A stretch of 64,000 nucleotides of DNA from Streptomyces laurentii. GTDB lineage: Bacteria > Actinomycetota > Actinomycetes > Streptomycetales > Streptomycetaceae. The translations under genes were made by a program, and so were the position numbers. The stretch is taken from positions 2,294,001-2,358,000 of the forward strand of contig AP017424.1 of assembly GCA_002355495.1 (NCBI GenBank), written 5' to 3'. Shown piece by piece: positions 56,915-64,000 of the stretch. Position 1 is the first letter of the stretch, and each line of letters starts with the position of its first letter. Under the pieces are notes generated by a model. The model searched no databases and was not told where the DNA came from. It saw nothing but the letters and a program-made list of their open reading frames with translations.

Positions 56915-57192
56915 GGCGGCCTCCTGTGTGATGCCTGTGCTGCGTGCTTGTCGCCTGCTGCCTTGGTGCCTGGTGCCTGCTGCGTGGTGCCGCGCGTGCG
57001 CGCGGGTCCGTGCTGCCCGCCCCCTCGGTACTCCCCTGTCCCCGACACAAAGTGGACCAGCCCGGGGCGGCGGATGGGGCGGTTTTGGTAAAGGTGCCTG
57101 CCGGATGACCGGACTTTCAGCCGTTTCGGTTCACATACCACCCGTCGTACGAGACCGGATCGTACGGACCGGACGGGCCGTGGACCCCGTAC

Positions 57193-58314
57193 TCACATCA
57201 CGACGAGGTCGTCACGGTGCACGACCTCACGCTCGTACTCCGGGCCCAGTTCCCGGGCCAGGTCGCGGGTGGAGCGGCCGAGCAGCCGCGGCAGTTCACG
57301 GGCGTCGAAGTTGACGAGCCCGCGGGCGACGGCGTGCCCCACGGTGTCCCGCAGCTCCACCGGGTCGCCGGCCGCGAACTCGCCCTCGACGGCGGCGATC
57401 CCGGCCGCGAGCAGCGACTTCTTGCCCTCCACCACGGCCCGTACCGCCCCGTCGTCGAGGACCAGCGCGCCGCGCGGCGTGGAGGCGTGGGCGAGCCAGA
57501 GCAGCCGGTCGGCGGAGCGGCGGCCGGTGCGGTGGAAGTACGTGCCGGTGTCCCGGCCCGTGAGGGCGTCGGCGGCCCGGCTGGCCGAGGTGAGGACGAC
57601 GGGGACGCCCGCGGCGGCGGCGATCCGGGCGGCCTCGACCTTGGTGACCATGCCGCCGGTGCCGACGCCCGCCTTGCCCGCCGCGCCGATCTCGACGTGG
57701 GCGATGTCGGCGGGGCCGCGCACCTCCGCGATGCGCGCGGTGTCCGGCCGGGCCGGGTCGCCGTCGTAGAGGCCGTCCACGTCGGACAGGAGGACCAGCA
57801 GGTCGGCGCGGACGAGGTGGGCGACGAGGGCGGCGAGGCGGTCGTTGTCGCCGAAGCGGATCTCGTCCGTGGCGACGGTGTCGTTCTCGTTGACGACCGG
57901 CAGCGCGCCCATGGCGAGCAGCTGGTCGAGGGTCCGGTAGGCGTTGCGGTAGTGGGCGCGGCGGCTGGTGTCGTCGCTGGTGAGGAGCACCTGGCCGACG
58001 CGGACCCCGTAACGGGCGAAGGAGGCGGTGTAGCGGGCCACGAGCAGGCCCTGGCCGACGCTGGCGGCGGCCTGCTGGCGGGCGAGGTCCCTGGGGCGGC
58101 GGGTGAGGCCGAGCGGGGCGAGACCGGCGGCGATCGCGCCGGAGGAGACCAGCACGATCTCCTTCTCGCCGCCGCTGCGGACCTTGGCGAGGACGTCGAC
58201 GAGGGCGTCCACGCGGTCGGCGTCGAGGCCCCCGGACGCGGTGGTCAGCGAGGACGAGCCGACCTTCACGACGATCCTGCGGGCTTCCGTCACGTCCTGC
58301 CTAGCCACTGTCAC
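57193..58314 (-). CDS. proB: Glutamate 5-kinase
   Basis: 373 residues. Amino-acid kinase domain (RIVVKVGSSSLTT, IVLVSSGAIAAGL, LPVVNENDTVATDEIRFGDND, GTGGMVTKVEAARIA) followed by a C-terminal PUA domain (GALVLDDGAVRAVVEGKKSLLAAGI ... ARGLVNFDARELPRLLG). First enzyme of proline synthesis, normally inhibited by proline. I chose GTG 58314 with GAGGACC upstream; the frame extends to 58389. In other Streptomyces obg-rpmA-rplU lie upstream within a few genes; here galE and rml genes come first. Confidence 0.95.
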   Translation of the reverse strand: MTVARQDVTEARRIVVKVGSSSLTTASGGLDADRVDALVDVLAKVRSGGEKEIVLVSSGAIAAGLAPLGLTRRPRDLARQQAAASVGQGLLVARYTASFARYGVRVGQVLLTSDDTSRRAHYRNAYRTLDQLLAMGALPVVNENDTVATDEIRFGDNDRLAALVAHLVRADLLVLLSDVDGLYDGDPARPDTARIAEVRGPADIAHVEIGAAGKAGVGTGGMVTKVEAARIAAAAGVPVVLTSASRAADALTGRDTGTYFHRTGRRSADRLLWLAHASTPRGALVLDDGAVRAVVEGKKSLLAAGIAAVEGEFAAGDPVELRDTVGHAVARGLVNFDARELPRLLGRSTRDLARELGPEYEREVVHRDDLVVM

Positions 58315-58423
58315 CTGCGGGTCCTCGCCGTCGTGCTCGCCGTCGTGCCCGGCGCGCGCCGATCCGCGGGCCGTGCTGTCGCTCGGCACGCAATCTACGC
58401 GAGACGGACCGGCCGCCGCCCGG

Positions 58424-59413
58424 CTATTCCGCGGGCTGGACGGACCGCCCGGTGTGCGCGTCCCAGGCCGAGCCGATCATGGCGCGGACGTCGTGGCGGG
58501 CGGTCCAGCCGAGTTCGGCGGAGATCCGTCCGGCCGAGGCGACCACCCGGGCCGGGTCGCCGGGGCGGCGCGCGACGACGGTGGGCTCGCCGGTGTGCCC
58601 GGTGATCTCGCGGACCAGGTCGATCATCTCCCGTACGGAGACGCCCTCGCCGCTGCCGATGTTGAGGGTGAGGTCGCGCGGGGTGCCGGCGGCCGCGTCC
58701 GCGGCGAGCCGGCGGGCGGTGGCGAGGTGGGCGTCGGCGAGGTCGGCGACGTGGATGTAGTCGCGGACGCAGGTGCCGTCGGGGGTCGGGTAGTCGTCGC
58801 CGAAGATCAGCGGCGGCTCACCGGCGTCGAGCCGCTGGAAGACCATGGGGACGAGGTTGGAGACCCCGGTGTCGGCCAGTTCGGGGGCGGCGGTGCCGGC
58901 CACGTTGAAGTAGCGCAGGCAGGCGGTGGCCAGGCCGTGGGCGCGGCCCACCGAGCGGACCATCCACTCGCCGGCGACCTTCGTCTCGCCGTACGGGCTG
59001 AGCGGGGCGCACGGGGTGTCCTCGGTGACCAGCTCGGTGTCGGGCGTCCCGTACACGGAGGCGGAGGAGGAGAAGAGGAAGGCGGCCACCCCGGCCTCGG
59101 CGGCCGCCTCCAGGAGGACCTGGAGGCCGGTGACGTTCTCGCGGTAGTAGAAGAGGGGACGCTCGACGGACTCGCCGACGGCCTTCTTCGCGGCGAGGTG
59201 GACGATGCCGCGGACGCCGTGGTCGCGCAGCACGCGGTCGAGGAAGGGCCGGTCGAGGACGGTCCCCCGCTCCAGCGGTACGCCCGCCGGGACGCGGGCC
59301 GGGTCGCCGCTGGAGAGGTCGTCCAGGACGACCACCCGCTCCCCGGCCTCGGTCATGGACTTGACGACATGCGAGCCGATGTAACCGGCGCCGCCGGTGA
59401 TGAGCCACGTCAT
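58424..59413 (-). CDS. galE: UDP-glucose 4-epimerase
   Basis: 329 residues. Extended short-chain dehydrogenase: GGAGYIGSH at 7-15, FSSSASVYG with the catalytic Ser, YGETK (Tyr/Lys pair), RYFNVAGT, and FGDDYPTPDGTCVRDYIHVADLADAHL, the classic GalE segment. It interconverts UDP-glucose and UDP-galactose. Immediately downstream of rmlC, so the galactose donor is probably made for the same polymer as rhamnose. Confidence 0.93.
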   Translation of the reverse strand: MTWLITGGAGYIGSHVVKSMTEAGERVVVLDDLSSGDPARVPAGVPLERGTVLDRPFLDRVLRDHGVRGIVHLAAKKAVGESVERPLFYYRENVTGLQVLLEAAAEAGVAAFLFSSSASVYGTPDTELVTEDTPCAPLSPYGETKVAGEWMVRSVGRAHGLATACLRYFNVAGTAAPELADTGVSNLVPMVFQRLDAGEPPLIFGDDYPTPDGTCVRDYIHVADLADAHLATARRLAADAAAGTPRDLTLNIGSGEGVSVREMIDLVREITGHTGEPTVVARRPGDPARVVASAGRISAELGWTARHDVRAMIGSAWDAHTGRSVQPAE

Positions 59414-59488
59414 CCGGGCAGCCTAGCGCGTATGTACGGGGCGGCCTGAAACTGTCGGAACTCTTTGCACCGGCCCCTCGGCCGCCTG

Positions 59489-60097
59489 TCAGCCCTCGCC
59501 GCGCGCGAGCGAGGCGCGGAAGGCCCGGCACTCCTCGTACACCGGCAGGATCCCGGCCGCGCGCGCCTCGGCGAGGGTCGGCGCCTCGGCGTCCTTGGCG
59601 GACAGCTCGGGCGAGCTCCCGGCCGGCCAGACCACGCCGATCTCCGGGTCGAGCGGATGGACGCCGTGCTCGCGCTGCGGGGCGTACCCCTCCGAGCAGA
59701 GGTACATGACGGTCGCGTCGTCGGTGAGCGCGCAGAAGCCGTGGCCGAGGCCCTCGGAGAGGTAGACGGCGCGACGCTCCTTGTCGTCGAGGCGGACGCC
59801 CTCCCAGCGGCCGAAGGTCGGCGAGCCGACCCGGACGTCGACGATGACGTCGAGCACGGCGCCGCGGACGCAGGTCACGTACTTCGCCTGGCTGGGCGGG
59901 ACGTCGGCGAAGTGGACGCCGCGGACGACCCCGGCGGCGGAGACGGACATGTTCGCCTGCCGCAGGTCCAGCGGGTGGCCGACGGCCTCGGTCAGCGCCT
60001 CCGCCTTGTACCACTCCAGGAACAGGCCGCGGGCGTCCCCGTGCTGCCGCGGGACGAACTCCCAGGCTCCCTCGATGCCGAGCGGGTCGACCTTCAT
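59489..60097 (-). CDS. rmlC: dTDP-4-dehydrorhamnose 3,5-epimerase
   Basis: 202 residues. Cupin fold with the family motifs FVPRQHGDARGLFLEWYK, RQANMSVSAAGVVRGVHFADVPPSQAKYVTC (catalytic His in RGVHF), DDKERRAVYLSEGLGHGFCAL and LCSEGYAPQREHGVHPLDP. Third enzyme of dTDP-L-rhamnose synthesis. Located 90 bases after rmlA. Confidence 0.95.
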   Translation of the reverse strand: MKVDPLGIEGAWEFVPRQHGDARGLFLEWYKAEALTEAVGHPLDLRQANMSVSAAGVVRGVHFADVPPSQAKYVTCVRGAVLDVIVDVRVGSPTFGRWEGVRLDDKERRAVYLSEGLGHGFCALTDDATVMYLCSEGYAPQREHGVHPLDPEIGVVWPAGSSPELSAKDAEAPTLAEARAAGILPVYEECRAFRASLARGEG

Positions 60098-60187
60098 GGA
60101 TAGTGCCGCTCCCTTTTCTCTCTGCTGCTGCGACTACGTGGACTGCCGCGACTGCTTCCGTGGTGCCCGGTCGTGCCGGGCCGCGCC

Positions 60188-61057
60188 TCAGGTCTCGTAC
60201 GCGAGCAGGTCGAGCAGATAGTCGCCGTATCCGCTCTTGGTCAGCGGCCCGGCGAGCTCGCGCAGCCGCGTGTCGTCGATGAACCCGGCCCGCCAGACGG
60301 CCTCTTCGAGGCAGCCGATCTTCATGCCCTGCCGTTCCTCGACCACGCGCACGTACTCGGACGCCTGGACGAGGGAGTGGAAGGTGCCGGTGTCCAGCCA
60401 GACCGTGCCGCGGTCGAGGACCGAGACCTGGAGCTCGCCGCGCTCCAGGTAGTACCGGTTGATGTCGGTGATCTCCAGCTCGCCGCGCTCGCTGGGCTTG
60501 AGGCCCCGGGCGATGCCGGTGACCCGGCTGTCGTAGAAGTAGAGGCCGGGCACCGCGTAGCGGGACTTCGGCGCGGCCGGCTTCTCCTCGATGGAGCGGG
60601 CGCGGCCGTGCTCGTCGAAGTCGACGACCCCGTAGGCGCTGGGGTCCGAGACGGCGTGCGCGAACACCACGCCGCCCTCGGGGCGCCGGAAGCGGGCGAG
60701 CTGCCGGCCGAGGCCGACGCCGTGGAAGATGTTGTCGCCGAGGATGAGGGCGACCGGCCCGTCCCCGATGAACTCCTCGCCGATGACGAACGCCTCGGCG
60801 ATGCCGTTGGGGTGGTCCTGGGTGGCGAACCGGATGTCGAGCCCGAACGCCGATCCGTCGCCGAGGAGGCGTTCGAACTGCGGGCGTTCCTCGGGTCCGG
60901 TGATGACGAGGATCTCGCGCAGGCCCGCCATCACGAGGGTGGTCAGGGGGTAGTAGATCATCGGCTTGTCGAAGACCGGCATGAGCTGCTTGGAGACCGC
61001 GCGGGTGATCGGCCACAACCGCGATCCCGTCCCGCCGGCCAGCAAAATTCCGCGCAT
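60188..61057 (-). CDS. rmlA: Glucose-1-phosphate thymidylyltransferase
   Basis: 289 residues. Nucleotidyltransferase: [65 protein letters not shown] and [17 protein letters not shown] are all textbook RmlA motifs. It makes dTDP-glucose and is inhibited by dTDP-rhamnose in studied species. Divergent from rmlB across about 250 bases that hold both promoters. Confidence 0.96.
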   Translation of the reverse strand: MRGILLAGGTGSRLWPITRAVSKQLMPVFDKPMIYYPLTTLVMAGLREILVITGPEERPQFERLLGDGSAFGLDIRFATQDHPNGIAEAFVIGEEFIGDGPVALILGDNIFHGVGLGRQLARFRRPEGGVVFAHAVSDPSAYGVVDFDEHGRARSIEEKPAAPKSRYAVPGLYFYDSRVTGIARGLKPSERGELEITDINRYYLERGELQVSVLDRGTVWLDTGTFHSLVQASEYVRVVEERQGMKIGCLEEAVWRAGFIDDTRLRELAGPLTKSGYGDYLLDLLAYET

Positions 61058-61310
61058 GGCCGGCAGCCTACGGCAGCGCCGGGGCCGCGGCCGAGTCCCG
61101 CGCGAGCCGGACCGAAGCCATTTTCCGGACAGTTCGCACAGTCGTTCGCAGGGGCGCCCGCAGGACCGCCTCGCGACCGTTTCCCCGCCGTCTCCCCCCC
61201 GCCCGTCTCCCGACCCGTTCCGGTACGCCGCCGGTACGCCGCCGCGGCCCCGTGCCGTACGCGCGGCTCCCCCTCCCCACCGGCGGGACACCCCTAGGAT
61301 GGGGCTCCTT

Positions 61311-62297
61311 ATGAGGATTCTGGTCACCGGCGGCGCCGGATTCATCGGATCACAGTTCGTACGAGCGCTGCTCTCCGAAGAGCTGCCCTCGGGCCGGGAC
61401 GCCCGGGTCACCGTCCTGGACAACCTCACCTACTCGGGCAACGAGGCGAACCTCGCCCCGGTCGCGGACCTGCCCGGCTACACCTTCGTCCGGGGCGACA
61501 TCCGCGACCCCGGCACCGTCGACGAGGCCGTGCGCGGCCAGGACGCGGTGGTGCACTTCGCCGCCGAGTCGCATGTGGACCGCTCGATCCTGGACTCCGC
61601 GCCCTTCGTGACGACGAACGTCCTCGGCACCCAGACCCTGCTCGACGCGGCCCGCCGGCACGGCGTCGGCCGCTTCGTGCACGTCTCCACCGACGAGGTG
61701 TACGGCTCGATCGCCGAGGGCTCGTGGACCGAGGACTGGCCGCTCGCGCCGAACTCCCCGTACTCCGCCTCGAAGGCCGGCTCGGACCTGCTGGCCCTGT
61801 CGTACCACCGCACACACGGCATGGACGTCGTCGTGACCCGCTGCTCCAACAACTACGGGCAGTACCACTTCCCCGAGAAGATGATCCCGCTGTTCACCAC
61901 GAACCTGCTGGACGGCAAGAAGGTGCCGCTGTACGGCGAGGGGCTGAACGTGCGCGACTGGCTGCACGTCTCCGACCACTGCCGGGGCATCGAACTGGTG
62001 CTGCGCGACGGCCGGGCCGGCGAGATCTACCACATCGGCGGCGGCACCGAGGTCACCAACAAGGAGCTGACCGGGCTGCTGCTCGACGCCTGCGGCGCCG
62101 GCTGGGACATGGTCGAGCACGTCGAGGACCGCAAGGGCCACGACCTGCGCTACTCGCTGTCCATCGGCAAGATCCAGGAGGAGCTGGGCTACGCGCCGCG
62201 CGTCTCCTTCGCGGCGGGCCTCGCCGACACGGTCCAGTGGTACCGCGACAACCGCGCCTGGTGGGAGCCGCTCAAGGCGAAGGCGGCGCTGGCATGA
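61311..62297 (+). CDS. rmlB: dTDP-glucose 4,6-dehydratase
   Basis: 328 residues. GGAGFIGS (6-13), [21 protein letters not shown] (catalytic Asp-Glu), YSASKAGSD (Tyr/Lys), [19 protein letters not shown] and [18 protein letters not shown] identify it. It converts dTDP-glucose to the 4-keto-6-deoxy sugar. The start is ATG 61311; TAGGAT, a good -10 box, lies at 61295-61300, so the untranslated leader is very short. An upstream in-frame ATG (61299) overlaps that box. Confidence 0.96.
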   Translation: MRILVTGGAGFIGSQFVRALLSEELPSGRDARVTVLDNLTYSGNEANLAPVADLPGYTFVRGDIRDPGTVDEAVRGQDAVVHFAAESHVDRSILDSAPFVTTNVLGTQTLLDAARRHGVGRFVHVSTDEVYGSIAEGSWTEDWPLAPNSPYSASKAGSDLLALSYHRTHGMDVVVTRCSNNYGQYHFPEKMIPLFTTNLLDGKKVPLYGEGLNVRDWLHVSDHCRGIELVLRDGRAGEIYHIGGGTEVTNKELTGLLLDACGAGWDMVEHVEDRKGHDLRYSLSIGKIQEELGYAPRVSFAAGLADTVQWYRDNRAWWEPLKAKAALA

Positions 62298-63193
62298 CGG
62301 CCCGCTGGCTGGTCACCGGCGGCGCCGGGATGCTGGGCCGCGACCTCGCCGGGGTACTGGGCGAGGCCGGGGCCGACGTCCTCGCGCCGGGCCGCCGGGA
62401 GCTGGACGTCACCGACGCCGACGCGGTGCGCGCCGCGGTCGCGGGCCGGGACGTGGTCGTCAACACCGCCGCCTGGACCGACGTGGACGGCGCCGAGTCC
62501 GAGGAGGCCGCGGCCACCCGGGTCAACGGCGACGGCCCGCGCACGCTCGCGGCGGCCTGCGCCGCGTCCGGCGCGGTCCTGCTCCAGCTCTCCACCGACT
62601 ACGTCTTCCCGGGCGACGCCACCGCGCCGTACCCGCACGACGCCCCCACCTCCCCGGTCAACGCCTACGGCCGCGGCAAGCTGGCCGGCGAGCGGGCGGT
62701 CCTGGATCTGCTGCCGGAGCGCGGGTACGTGGTGCGCACGGCGTGGCTGTACGGCGCCCACGGCCGCAACTTCGTGTCGACCATGCTGGGCCTGGCCGAG
62801 CGGCACGCGACCGTCGACGTGGTCGACGACCAGCGCGGGCAGCCCACCTGGACCCGGGCGCTGGCCCGCCAGCTGTACGAGCTGGGCGAGGCCGCGGTCG
62901 CCGGGCGGGCCCCGGCGGGCGTCTACCACGGCACCGCGTCGGCCACCGCGACCTGGTTCGACCTGGCCCGGGCGGCCTTCGAGCTGACCGGCCTGGACCC
63001 GGAGCGGGTGCGTCCGACCACGTCGGAGGCGTTCGTACGGCCCGCGCGCCGGCCCGCGTACAGCGTGCTCGCGCACGAGCGCTGGGCCGAGGCGGGCGTG
63101 GCGCCGCAGCCGCACTGGCGCGACCAGCTGGCCGAGGCGCTGCCCACCATGACGACCGGCACGGCGGCCCCCGGCGGACGGCCCGGCGCGTGA
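62294..63193 (+). CDS. rmlD: dTDP-4-dehydrorhamnose reductase
   Basis: 299 residues. LVTGGAGMLGRDLAGVL at the N-terminus, VVVNTAAWTDVDGAE, LLQLSTDYVFPGDATAPY, NAYGRGKLAGE (Tyr/Lys) and VRTAWLYGAHGRNFVSTML. Final step to dTDP-L-rhamnose. Start overlaps the rmlB stop (ATGA) and the stop overlaps the next start (GTGA), so rmlB-rmlD-next gene are co-translated. Confidence 0.95.
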   Translation: MTARWLVTGGAGMLGRDLAGVLGEAGADVLAPGRRELDVTDADAVRAAVAGRDVVVNTAAWTDVDGAESEEAAATRVNGDGPRTLAAACAASGAVLLQLSTDYVFPGDATAPYPHDAPTSPVNAYGRGKLAGERAVLDLLPERGYVVRTAWLYGAHGRNFVSTMLGLAERHATVDVVDDQRGQPTWTRALARQLYELGEAAVAGRAPAGVYHGTASATATWFDLARAAFELTGLDPERVRPTTSEAFVRPARRPAYSVLAHERWAEAGVAPQPHWRDQLAEALPTMTTGTAAPGGRPGA

Positions 63194-64000
63194 CCCTGCT
63201 CGACCGCCTCACCCGTATCACCACGGTCCTGCCGCGCGGCACCGCCTTCGTCGGCGTCGGCACGGCGCTGCTCGGCGGGGCCAACTACGTCCATCTCGCG
63301 GCGGCGGGCCACTCGCTCTCCGTCGACGACCTGGCGAGCTTCTCCGTCCTGTGGACGATCGTCGCCTCCCTCGGGCTCGGCCTGTTCTTCCCCATCGAAC
63401 AGGAGGTCACCCGGGTGGTGGCCGCCCGGGTGGTGGCCGGCGACGGCGCCCTGCCCGTGCTGCGGCGCGGCGCGGCGCTGGCCGGCGGGCTGCTCGCGGC
63501 CGTCCTGCTGCCGCTCGTGCTGTTCGCGGACCCGATCGCCGGCCTCTTCTTCCACTCCGACCGCTCGCTGCTCATCGCTCTCGGCGGTGCCTTCGCGGCC
63601 CTCGCCTGCGCCCATCTGACCCGCGGGATGCTGGCCGGGCTCGGCCGCTTCGAGGCGTACGGGCTCCAGCTGGGCCTCGACGGACTGCTGCGCATCGTGC
63701 TGTCGGTGGGCCTGGCGCTGGCCGGGGTCACGTCGGTGTTCGCGTTCGCCGCCGTGATGACGGTGGCACCGCTGGTGTCGGTCCTGGCCACGCTGGCGCC
63801 GGTGCGGCGCGGGGCGGCGCCCGGGCCGCCGGCGGGCTGGGGGGAGCTCATCGAGCATCTGGGGCTGCTGGTCGGCTCGACGCTCCTCGCCCAGGTGCTC
63901 GTCAATGTGGCGGTCATCAGTACGAAGCTGATCGCGTCACAGGACAGCGCGCTCGTGGCCGCGCTGCTGTCGGCACTGGTCGTGGCCCGTGTCCCGGTGT
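63190..64000 (+). CDS. Polytopic membrane protein, probable polysaccharide flippase (partial)
   Basis: The first 270 codons are in the window and the gene runs off the right edge. It starts with GTG 63190 overlapping the rmlD stop. At least six membrane helices are visible (TAFVGVGTALLGGANYV, FSVLWTIVASLGLGLFFPIEQEV, AALAGGLLAAVLLPLVLFA, LLIALGGAFAALACAHL, LRIVLSVGLALAGV, VFAFAAVMTVAPLVSVL). The FFPIEQEVTR segment and the helix pattern resemble Wzx/MATE-like lipid-linked oligosaccharide exporters. The rml context agrees. A role in exporting a rhamnose-containing glycan is an inference. Confidence 0.7.
   Translation, partial: MTLLDRLTRITTVLPRGTAFVGVGTALLGGANYVHLAAAGHSLSVDDLASFSVLWTIVASLGLGLFFPIEQEVTRVVAARVVAGDGALPVLRRGAALAGGLLAAVLLPLVLFADPIAGLFFHSDRSLLIALGGAFAALACAHLTRGMLAGLGRFEAYGLQLGLDGLLRIVLSVGLALAGVTSVFAFAAVMTVAPLVSVLATLAPVRRGAAPGPPAGWGELIEHLGLLVGSTLLAQVLVNVAVISTKLIASQDSALVAALLSALVVARVPV

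Overview
High-GC actinobacterial chromosome, almost certainly Streptomyces. GC is very high, GTG and TTG starts are frequent, genes overlap as ATGA/GTGA, and the order lepA/rpsT/holA/comEC/comEA/degV/leuS ... rsfS/nadD ... proA/proB and phoH/ybeY/CNNM is the conserved Streptomyces core order. No gene was compared with a database; all names rest on motifs, length and neighbourhood.

Region 1 (1 to about 8.5 kb) is the right end of a prophage that continues past the left edge of the window. Reading leftward from its right end: a large serine integrase, about 1 kb with no convincing protein gene (but holding a tRNA-like RNA, repeated motifs and twin stem-loops), two HNH endonucleases, small and large terminase, SPP1-type portal, a MuF-type head protein and the start of one more gene. 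A 46-codon membrane-protein gene on the opposite strand sits between the HNH genes. The integrase end abuts a chromosomal XRE/MmyB-like regulator gene cut off after 67 codons, so the attachment site is inside that gene.

Region 2 (8.7 to 22.1 kb): an MFS pump whose promoter region carries an 8-bp tandem array, a YjbR-type protein, a CNNM/CorC protein, ybeY, and phoH interrupted by a 357-residue class 3 intein with a LAGLIDADG endonuclease. Then a PfkB-type sugar kinase, a second MFS gene, a purine deaminase, rnz, a HIT protein, rsmE and a nitronate monooxygenase.

Region 3 (22.2 to 43.9 kb): hrcA-dnaJ behind a CIRCE operator, an MBL hydrolase, a DUF3097 protein, hemW, an acyl-CoA synthetase, lepA and rpsT (divergent), holA, an ArsR-MFS pair with a palindromic operator, comEA-comEC (comEA carries a frameshift), degV, and leuS preceded by a leader peptide with three consecutive Leu codons and an intrinsic terminator.

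Region 4 (44 to 58.3 kb): three identical tRNA-Ala(GGC) genes, a GT87 membrane glycosyltransferase, a small zinc-ribbon protein, the fused remains of a divergent MFS/XRE pair, a histidine phosphatase, rsfS, an LCP-like protein, nadD, several small membrane proteins, an M48 protease, proA and proB.

Region 5 (58.4 to 64 kb): galE-rmlC-rmlA diverging from rmlB-rmlD and the start of a polytopic membrane protein. It makes dTDP-L-rhamnose and UDP-galactose and probably continues into a cell-wall polysaccharide cluster beyond the right edge.
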